This document shows, piece after piece, positions 15,121 to 21,032 of a stretch of DNA of 21,032 nucleotides (its first letter is position 1; each line of letters starts with the position of its first letter). The translations under genes were made by a program, and so were the position numbers. Below the pieces are notes generated by a model. The model saw nothing but the letters and a program-made list of their open reading frames with translations, was not told where the DNA came from and did not search any database. Origin of the DNA: Gammaproteobacteria bacterium (lineage in GTDB: Bacteria > Pseudomonadota > Gammaproteobacteria > SZUA-229). The DNA is taken from assembly GCA_030637945.1 (NCBI GenBank), contig DAOWFN010000161.1:1-21032 (forward strand). The letters are read 5' to 3'.

Positions 15121-17676
15121 CTACAGCGTGCGCTCGACTTCTACACGCTCAAAGACTTCTATCTGATCACCGACTTTTACTTCGTAATTTTTCACACCGA
15201 TACCACATTCAGTACCACTGTTAACTTCTTTAACATCATCTTTGAAGCGGCGTAATGATTCGAGCTCGCCTTCAAAAATAACAACGTTGTCTCGTAACAC
15301 ACGGATAGGTGAATCTTTTCGAACTACACCTTCTGTCACCAGCGAGCCCGCGACCTGTCCAAAAACAGGCGATTTAAATACTTCCTGAACCGTAGCCATA
15401 CCAATAATCTGCTCGCGGAATTCTGCTTTAAGCATACCCGTCAACGCTTTAGCTACTTCGTCGATCAATTCGTAAATGATGCTGTAATAGTTGAGTTCTA
15501 CACCACGTTCTGAAGATGCACGACGTGCTGCAGCATCTGCACGAACGTTAAAACCGATGACGATAGCGTTAGAGGCTGCCGCCAGACTGATGTCTGTTTC
15601 ATTGATGCCGCCCACACCTGAACCAATGATACGCACGTCTACTTCATCATTGTCGGCAACTAATTTATGCAATGAATCACTGATCGCATGCAAGGTACCC
15701 TGGACATCGGCTTTTAATAGAATATTTAGTTTTTTAACTTCACCAGACTCCATATGCGAAAACATGGATTCCAGTTTGTTTGCCTGCTGCGTAGCGAGAC
15801 GCATATCACGCGCTTTATCCTGACGATTTCGTGATACCTCTCGTGCAGTACGCTCATCAGACAAGACCTGCATCTCATCACCGGCGTTTGGCGTATTCGA
15901 TAGACCGATCACAACAGCCGGCATCGATGGCCCAGCCGTTTCGATACTGTTACCAAACTCATCAAACAATGCTCTAACACGGCCAAAATCTTCACCGGCA
16001 AGCATGATATCGCCTTTTTTAAGTGTGCCTTCCTGTACTAATACGGTAGCAGTCACACCACGACCTTTATCTAATGCAGCTTCCAGAACCACACCTTTGG
16101 CCAGGCCTTCAGATGCCGCCTGTATCTCCATCAGTTCTGCCTGTAAAGAGATCGCATCGAGCAAAGAATCAACACCTTCACCTGTTAGCGCAGAAACATT
16201 GACGAAGATATTATCACCACCCCATTCTTCAGGGATGATCTCATAATTACCCAATTCAGTTTTTACCCGGTCAGGGTCTGCACCTTCTTTATCCATTTTA
16301 TTTACTGCGATAATGATAGGCACTTCGGCAGCTTTAGCATGTTGAACCGCTTCGATCGTTTGCGGCATAACTCCATCATCAGCAGCCACAACAATAATAA
16401 CGATATCGGTCGCATTGGCACCACGTTCACGCATCGCAGTAAACGCTGCATGTCCAGGTGTATCTAAAAAGGTAATAACACCTTTATCGGTATCTACATG
16501 ATACGCACCGATGTGTTGTGTGATACCACCCGCTTCGCCAGCGGCAATCTTTGATGAACGGATGTAATCCAGCAGTGACGTTTTACCATGATCGACGTGC
16601 CCCATAATAGTCACTACAGGAGGACGTGTTTCAACTTTCAGATCAGATGTATCACGTGCAAGTAATTCCTTTTCGTAATCGTCTTCATTGACAACAATTG
16701 CGTTGTGCCCCAGCTCCTCGATTACCAGTACCGCAGTATCCTGATCAATAACTTGATTGATCGTCGCCATTACACCCATCTGCATCAAGACTTTAATAAG
16801 CTCCCCTGCTTTCATCGACATGTGTTTAGCAAGCTCATCGACAGTAATGGTTTCTGGCACGGTTACATCATGAATGATAGCTTCAACCGGTTTTTCAAAA
16901 CCATGTTTAGCATCGGCGGCAGTGGCGGACCTTCTCGCTACTTTGCCTTTTTTCTTATGGCGCCTACCGCTCTTCCCGGTAGAGACATGTAACTCTTTAC
17001 GGCCATATAAAGTACTTTTATCTTTATGTTCGCCTTTATGTTTTTTCGACGTTGATTTTTGCTCACGCGCCTGTTGCGCCTGCAATTCATCAGGAGTAAG
17101 CGCTTTCTCTTTTACAGCAGCGGCTCCTTTCGATGCCTTACCGGATATTTCGTCTTTTTGTTTTACTTCGACTTCGGCCTTCGCTTTAACTTCGGCTAAA
17201 CGTGCATCTTCTGCCAACTGGTCTTGCTCACGCTTTTCGGCACGCTCGCGTTTCAGCTCACGCTCTTGCTCACGAGCGGTTTCTCGCTGCGCCTGATCAA
17301 CACGAAGTTTCTCCAGCTCGGTAATTTCACTTGGCGTTTCCTGTTGTGTATCCGCTACCACATCAGGCGTTTGTTCAGCCGGGCGGGTAATTGTACGTTT
17401 ACGGCGAACTTCAACAGATGCGCCACCTCTACCGCCAACTTTTACCGCACTTACCGACTTACGCTTCAATGCTATTTTTCGAGGTTTGCTGTCCGAGCTA
17501 ACGTCACTTTTACCATGCTGACCTCTTAAAAAACCTAATAGAGTCATCTTATCTGCATCAGAGATTAATGCATCCGGCTTATCAATCTCCAGACCCGCTT
17601 CTTTAATTTGTTTAAGCAAACGTTCAACGGGCGTGCCTACGACACCTGCAAGTTGTTTTACTGTTACTTCAGCCAT
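15121..17676 (-). CDS. infB: Translation initiation factor IF-2
   Basis: GTPase that delivers fMet-tRNA to the 30S subunit and promotes subunit joining. 851 aa. Residues 1-50 are an IF2-N domain (TVKQLAGVVGTPVERLLKQI). A long charged Lys/Glu/Arg-rich region spans about 60-260, and a second IF2-N domain lies near 275-325. The G domain has G1 GHVDHGKT at 359-366, then DTPGHAAF and NKMD. EF-Tu-like domain 2, the IF2 core domain and the C-terminal fMet-binding domain follow. It lies 56 nt after nusA in the classic order. In-frame ATGs at the second IF2-N domain could allow shorter forms, but no strong internal ribosome site was identified. Confidence 0.98.
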   Translation of the reverse strand: MAEVTVKQLAGVVGTPVERLLKQIKEAGLEIDKPDALISDADKMTLLGFLRGQHGKSDVSSDSKPRKIALKRKSVSAVKVGGRGGASVEVRRKRTITRPAEQTPDVVADTQQETPSEITELEKLRVDQAQRETAREQERELKRERAEKREQDQLAEDARLAEVKAKAEVEVKQKDEISGKASKGAAAVKEKALTPDELQAQQAREQKSTSKKHKGEHKDKSTLYGRKELHVSTGKSGRRHKKKGKVARRSATAADAKHGFEKPVEAIIHDVTVPETITVDELAKHMSMKAGELIKVLMQMGVMATINQVIDQDTAVLVIEELGHNAIVVNEDDYEKELLARDTSDLKVETRPPVVTIMGHVDHGKTSLLDYIRSSKIAAGEAGGITQHIGAYHVDTDKGVITFLDTPGHAAFTAMRERGANATDIVIIVVAADDGVMPQTIEAVQHAKAAEVPIIIAVNKMDKEGADPDRVKTELGNYEIIPEEWGGDNIFVNVSALTGEGVDSLLDAISLQAELMEIQAASEGLAKGVVLEAALDKGRGVTATVLVQEGTLKKGDIMLAGEDFGRVRALFDEFGNSIETAGPSMPAVVIGLSNTPNAGDEMQVLSDERTAREVSRNRQDKARDMRLATQQANKLESMFSHMESGEVKKLNILLKADVQGTLHAISDSLHKLVADNDEVDVRIIGSGVGGINETDISLAAASNAIVIGFNVRADAAARRASSERGVELNYYSIIYELIDEVAKALTGMLKAEFREQIIGMATVQEVFKSPVFGQVAGSLVTEGVVRKDSPIRVLRDNVVIFEGELESLRRFKDDVKEVNSGTECGIGVKNYEVKVGDQIEVFERVEVERTL

Positions 17677-17732
17677 AAATTATCTCAATAAATGATCTTT
17701 GTGATTATTGTCAGTCGTATTGTTTTTTTAGT

Positions 17733-19244
17733 TTACACTTCGGTCTGAACTTCAGCTTCTTCAGCAAACCATGGGGCACGTGCAGTCATAATTAATTCAG
17801 ATGCACGTTTTTCATCCATGCCTTCAATTTCCATTAATTCATCAACGGCCAACTCTGCTAAATCTTCCATCGCACAGACACCTTTTAAGGCCAGTGTGTT
17901 TGCAAGTTCCATATCCATACCGTCCATCGTCAACAGATCTTCCTGCGGTTTATTTTCTTCCAGCACTTCTTCCGTCATGATCGCTTGCGTTAACAGGTAG
18001 TCGCTAGCACGATTACGCAACTCAGCAACGATATCTTCATCAAACTCTTCGATATTTAATAACTCAGCTTCAGGTACATAGGCAACTTCTTCAATAGTAG
18101 AGAACCCTTCTGCGACTAGTATCTCAGCCACTTCAGCATCCACATCCAGGTGTTTGGTAAATACTTCAAGATACTTAGCACCCTCTTCTGCAGTTTTTGC
18201 TTCCGCTTCCTGCTCAGTCATAACATTCAATACCCAACCAGTTAATTCACTGGCCAGACGAATGTTTTGACCGCCACGGCCAATAGCCATGGCAAGTTTT
18301 TCTTCTTCCACTGCAACATTCATGCTGTTAGCTTCTTCATCGATAGATAAAGAAAGCACTTCTGCAGGTGACATAGCATTGATCACAAATTGCGCAGAAT
18401 CGTCATCCCATAAAATAATATCTACCCGTTCACCACCGATCTCATTAGAGACAGATTGCACACGAGAACCACGCATACCGACACAGGCACCAACAGGATC
18501 GATACGGCTATCGAGCGATCTCACAGAGATTTTTGCGCGTGACCCAGGGTCACGTGCACCACCCAATATTTCAATCAGGCCCTGATCGACTTCAGGAACT
18601 TCAAGTTTAAACAGCTCGACCAGAAACTCGGGAGCCGTACGACTGATAAATAATTGCGGACCACGTGTTTCTGAACGCACTTCTTTTAAATAACCACGAA
18701 GACGATCACCAGGGCGTACCGCTTCACGAGGAATCATCTCTGATTTAGGAATAAAAGCTTCAACACCACTGCCCAGATCCAGATGCACGTTACCACGTTC
18801 TACACGTTTCACTGTGCCCATAACCAGCTCGCCTTCACGGCCGGAATAAGCTTCCACAACACGTTCACGTTCTGCTTCACGAACTTTTTGAACGATTACC
18901 TGTTTCGCCGTCTGCGCTGCGATACGACCGAACTCGACTGATTCGATCTGCTCTTCAACATAAGCGCCGACCTCGATCTCAGGTTCATCTATCTGCGCAG
19001 CTTCGAGTGTAATCTCACCTAAAGGGTTCTCCATCGGCGTCTCAGCATCGATAACCAGCCAGCGGCGAAAGGTATCGTACTCACCGGTCTCACGATCAAT
19101 ACTTACACGCACTTCGATATCTCTACCGTTTTTCTTACGTGTAGCTGTAGCAAGAGCTGCCTCGATGGCCTCAAATATAATCTCTTTATCAACGCCTTTT
19201 TCATTAGAAACGGCATCTGCAACGTAGAGAATTTCCTTGCTCAT
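17733..19244 (-). CDS. nusA: Transcription termination/antitermination factor NusA
   Basis: RNA polymerase-binding factor controlling pausing, termination and antitermination. 503 aa, close to the E. coli length. The order is an N-terminal polymerase-binding domain (1-125), an S1 domain (about 135-200, GTVKRVERGNVHLDLGSG), two KH domains (GACVGMRGSRVQSVSNEIGG and AMAIGRGGQNIRLASELTGW) and two acidic helix-hairpin-helix repeats (about 360-495), the gammaproteobacterial type that binds the alpha CTD. The ATG at 19244 has GAGGG upstream. It lies 64 nt after rimP. Confidence 0.98.
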   Translation of the reverse strand: MSKEILYVADAVSNEKGVDKEIIFEAIEAALATATRKKNGRDIEVRVSIDRETGEYDTFRRWLVIDAETPMENPLGEITLEAAQIDEPEIEVGAYVEEQIESVEFGRIAAQTAKQVIVQKVREAERERVVEAYSGREGELVMGTVKRVERGNVHLDLGSGVEAFIPKSEMIPREAVRPGDRLRGYLKEVRSETRGPQLFISRTAPEFLVELFKLEVPEVDQGLIEILGGARDPGSRAKISVRSLDSRIDPVGACVGMRGSRVQSVSNEIGGERVDIILWDDDSAQFVINAMSPAEVLSLSIDEEANSMNVAVEEEKLAMAIGRGGQNIRLASELTGWVLNVMTEQEAEAKTAEEGAKYLEVFTKHLDVDAEVAEILVAEGFSTIEEVAYVPEAELLNIEEFDEDIVAELRNRASDYLLTQAIMTEEVLEENKPQEDLLTMDGMDMELANTLALKGVCAMEDLAELAVDELMEIEGMDEKRASELIMTARAPWFAEEAEVQTEV

Positions 19245-19308
19245 GGTTTAAACCCTCATCAAATAACTATTTAACAAACAATGTTTATCAAGTAACAATA
19301 AAACTTAA

Positions 19309-19779
19309 CTATTTCTTCTTCACTTCGAACTCAGGAACGATGCGCGCCTTTTCGATGACATTCATCGGCAAACTAAGTTCTTCTGTATCTGTTTCTATAA
19401 CAACTGTTTCTTCACTGGCTTCCAGCAACCGGCCTTTAAAGTTGCGTTGACCTTCCAGCGGCATCGCTGTTTTTAACTTAACCAACGAACCGGTAAAACG
19501 CTGAAAATCTTTTAATCGCCTTAATGGCCGATCAGAACCCGGTGATGTCACTTCCAGATTAAACTGACCACGTACCGGGTCTTCGACATCGATCAACGCA
19601 CTGATCTGTCGGCTCACACTGGAACAATCTTCAACCTTGATACCGTCTTCTTTATCGATATAAAGACGCAACACACCATGTTTAGGGTTTGGAAAATGCT
19701 CGATTTCAATCAAGTCATACCCCATACCACTTACAACCGGCTCAAATAATTCCCACAAATGCGTTTGATCTCGTCTCAT
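19309..19779 (-). CDS. rimP: Ribosome maturation factor RimP
   Basis: 30S assembly factor acting early with S12. I start it at ATG 19779 (156 aa, MRRDQTHLWELFEPVV), which matches family length. The frame opens to 19851, but the extra stretch encodes a strong intrinsic terminator hairpin (19822-19849) and is therefore leader, not coding. Conserved features are YDLIEIEHFPN, LRLYIDKEDGI, CSSVSRQISALIDVEDP and LEVTSPGSDRPLRR. It is the first protein gene of the rimP-nusA-infB operon behind the initiator tRNA. The ribosome site before the start is weak. Confidence 0.94.
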   Translation of the reverse strand: MRRDQTHLWELFEPVVSGMGYDLIEIEHFPNPKHGVLRLYIDKEDGIKVEDCSSVSRQISALIDVEDPVRGQFNLEVTSPGSDRPLRRLKDFQRFTGSLVKLKTAMPLEGQRNFKGRLLEASEETVVIETDTEELSLPMNVIEKARIVPEFEVKKK

Positions 19780-19821
19780 ACAACTCGTCTGTGTGACCAC
19801 AACAAATTTTTCATCAGTAAC

Positions 19822-19849
19822 AAAAAGGCCCCGTAAACGGAGCCTTTCC
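19822..19849 (-). terminator. Intrinsic terminator/attenuator between tRNA-fMet and rimP
   Basis: On the minus strand AAAGGCTCCG pairs with CGGGGCCTTT (one G-T wobble) around a TTTA loop and runs into TTTTTG. It lies between the tRNA promoter and rimP. E. coli also has terminators between metY and rimP that allow partial read-through into nusA-infB, so an attenuator role is likely. Confidence 0.85.
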
Positions 19850-19853
19850 AAAA

Positions 19854-19912
19854 TTCCTGGCTAATCGCTAAATATGCGAAATTCCGCCTACATATAGCTA
19901 CGCTACCAGGAA
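19854..19912. repeat. Hyphenated inverted repeat in the rimP leader
   Basis: TTCCTGG (19854-19860) and CCAGGAA (19906-19912) are perfectly complementary. Shorter nested stems (ATATG/CATAT and GCG/CGC) lie inside. The leader RNA between the tRNA remnant and the terminator can therefore fold into one long structure. Function unknown. Confidence 0.4.
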
Positions 19913-19921
19913 AACAAATTT

Positions 19922-20009
19922 TGGTAGTGGCGGGCAGGATTTAAACCTGAGACCTTCCCCAGGGTAATAAACCATGAGGCCGACTACTCGTCGGGCTCAT
20001 AACCCGAAG
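19922..20009 (-). pseudogene. Decayed tRNA-fMet copy with inverted anticodon arm
   Basis: Minus-strand sequence ending in CTACCA at 19922 keeps a T arm (CAGG-TTTAAAT-CCTG) and the GAAGGTC variable region of the intact tRNA-fMet 40 bp upstream, and both are followed by AAAATTT-like trailers. The anticodon region is altered and expanded (CCTCATGG then TTTATTACCC), and no 5' acceptor strand pairs with the 3' end. Immediately beyond, 19987-20009 is a perfect 23-bp inverted copy of the anticodon arm of the intact tRNA (20080-20102). It looks like a tandem duplicate that was rearranged and then decayed. Confidence 0.65.
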
Positions 20010-20048
20010 CCCTAAACACTGCTTCCTGTTACAAACTCGATAAATTTT

Positions 20049-20125
<77 letters not shown>

Positions 20126-20139
20126 ACAACAAGACGCGA

Positions 20140-20168
20140 ATATTACGGACTTACAAGGGGAATTGCAA
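20140..20168 (-). promoter_or_regulatory. Promoter of the initiator tRNA
   Basis: Minus-strand TTGCAA (20168-20163), a 17-bp spacer and TAATAT (20145-20140), followed by a TCGCGTC discriminator typical of stringently controlled stable-RNA promoters. The expected start is a few bases before the tRNA 5' end at 20125. Confidence 0.6.
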
Positions 20169-20210
20169 GATGCTGAGTCGAATATCCGGAAAATATAAAA
20201 AAAAACAATT

Positions 20211-20287
20211 TATCCGCAGATGAACGCAGAAAAAAATCTAATAAATCTAAGTTTCTATCTGTGTTTATCTGCATTCATCTGCGGATA
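20211..20287. repeat. 20-bp near-perfect hyphenated palindrome downstream of nuoN
   Basis: Arms at 20211-20230 and 20268-20287 are complementary at 19 of 20 positions, separated by 37 AT-rich bases. Each arm contains an internal direct echo (GCAGATGAAC, GCAGA). The sequence style matches dispersed 'CCGCAGATGAACGCAGA' intergenic repeats seen in many proteobacterial genomes (from memory). It may also act as the nuoN transcript end structure. Confidence 0.7.
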
Positions 20288-20300
20288 ATATAGTTTTTAG

Positions 20301-21032
20301 CTAGTTAAAAACTGACACGCAAAGCGACATTAGAGCCGCTGGATAAAAACCCAGAGCAAGGATGGCCAGGCCATTGGTGCTTAATGCTATTTGCATATCA
20401 CGAGCACATTCTAGTGGCTGCGTATCTTCTGCATCATCAAAATACATCACTTTAATGATACGCAAATAATAGAAAATACCAATAATAGAGAAAAATACCG
20501 CGATAATTGCCATCCACACCATATCAATGTTGACGACGGCTGACAGGACAGCAAGTTTTGCCCAGAATCCGACTGTTGGTGGAACACCTGCCATAGACAA
20601 CATCAGGATCATCATAATGAAGGCGTACCAGGGGCTGCGCTGATTAAGGCCTTTTAAATCATCGATATTATCTGCTTCAAAACCCTGACGCGCCAACAAC
20701 ATGATAACGCCGAAACCACCTAAGGACATCATGGCGTAAGAGATGGTGTAGAACATAGCAGAAGAATAACCATCTGCTGTACCCGCCAGAATCCCTAGCA
20801 AAATAAATCCAACATGTGAGATAGTGGAATATGCCAGCATGCGTTTCAGGTTGGTTTGCGCTATCGCAATAATATTACCAACTGCCAGTGATAAAACGGC
20901 CAGTACGATCAACATCTGTTGCCAGTCAGTCTGCAAACCACCTAAAGCTTCAACCATCAGACGCATAATCATGGCAAAACCTGCCAGTTTCGGCGCTGTA
21001 CCGATAAGTGCAGTAACAGCCGTTGGTGACCC
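20301..21032 (-). CDS. nuoN: NADH-quinone oxidoreductase subunit N, C-terminal half (5' end beyond window)
   Basis: Antiporter-like membrane subunit of respiratory complex I. 243 residues are visible and the frame runs through the right window edge, so the internal ATG at 20972 is not the true start; full NuoN is about 480 aa. The visible part begins SPTAVTALIGTAPKLAGFA, followed by NLKRMLAYSTISHVGFILLG and GVPPTVGFWAKL, which are diagnostic NuoN helices with the conserved channel lysines. It is the last gene of the nuo operon in most bacteria, followed here by the palindrome and the tRNA-fMet promoter. The nuoN-to-rimP junction also occurs in several gammaproteobacterial lineages. Confidence 0.96.
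   Translation of the reverse strand, partial: GSPTAVTALIGTAPKLAGFAMIMRLMVEALGGLQTDWQQMLIVLAVLSLAVGNIIAIAQTNLKRMLAYSTISHVGFILLGILAGTADGYSSAMFYTISYAMMSLGGFGVIMLLARQGFEADNIDDLKGLNQRSPWYAFIMMILMLSMAGVPPTVGFWAKLAVLSAVVNIDMVWMAIIAVFFSIIGIFYYLRIIKVMYFDDAEDTQPLECARDMQIALSTNGLAILALGFYPAALMSLCVSVFN

Noticed and set aside
16705..17529. Plus-strand open frames of 95-140 codons across infB
   Set aside because: They are antisense to the well-conserved IF-2 gene and arise from its repetitive Lys/Glu codons.
19780..19851. Longer rimP reading frame starting at 19851
   Set aside because: The extra 24 codons consist mostly of a perfect intrinsic terminator hairpin, and the conserved RimP N-terminus starts at 19779.
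19987..20009. A second functional tRNA-Met on the plus strand
   Set aside because: Only the anticodon arm is present in that orientation; no D arm, T arm or acceptor stem flanks it.
19922..20020. Reading the tRNA-like remnant as tRNA-Sec or another long-arm tRNA
   Set aside because: About 99 nt could be bounded, but only four acceptor pairs form, no TCA anticodon stem is present, and similarity to the neighbouring tRNA-fMet explains it better.

Overview
The window looks like chromosomal DNA of a gammaproteobacterium of moderate-to-low GC. The evidence is the conserved block nuoN, initiator tRNA, rimP, nusA, infB, rbfA, truB, rpsO, pnp, whose proteins read like gammaproteobacterial versions. 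I cannot name a genus from sequence alone. No phage, plasmid, insertion-sequence or CRISPR signature was seen. Nearly all genes are on the minus strand; only a two-gene methyltransferase cluster (4207-5946) is on the plus strand.

Left part (1-6007). A copper-type P1B ATPase is cut by the left window edge; it carries an N-terminal YHS domain and two CPMHPE-type metal-binding modules. Upstream on the same strand is a membrane-anchored CadC-like regulator (winged helix, one membrane helix, FlgO/TolB-like domain, TPRs). Divergent from it lie a soluble class I SAM methyltransferase and a membrane methyltransferase of the NnrU/ICMT superfamily resembling MddA, the methanethiol S-methyltransferase. 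The divergent gap carries five CAT-initiated elements spaced exactly 11 bp apart, a plausible binding array for the regulator. A 12-codon mini-ORF with a good ribosome-binding site follows the membrane methyltransferase.

Middle part (6035-10855). A complete TRAP transporter operon of the TPR-associated type (tatT-like lipoprotein, dctP, dctQ, dctM) ends in a small CPXCG zinc-ribbon gene with an unusual internal insertion. A bidirectional terminator separates it from a SPOR-domain lipoprotein gene.

Right part (10975-21032). This is the translation and RNA-metabolism block: pnp, rpsO, truB, rbfA, infB, nusA, rimP, then the initiator tRNA gene with a stable-RNA promoter, and finally the C-terminal half of nuoN at the right edge. 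Between the tRNA and rimP lie a decayed second tRNA-fMet copy, an inverted 23-bp copy of the anticodon arm, and a strong intrinsic terminator that would attenuate read-through into rimP-nusA-infB. A 20-bp near-perfect hyphenated palindrome separates nuoN from the tRNA.

No gene-free stretch exceeds 300 bases. The least described biology here is probably the regulator plus methyltransferase locus with its phased operator array, and the rearranged tRNA remnant.
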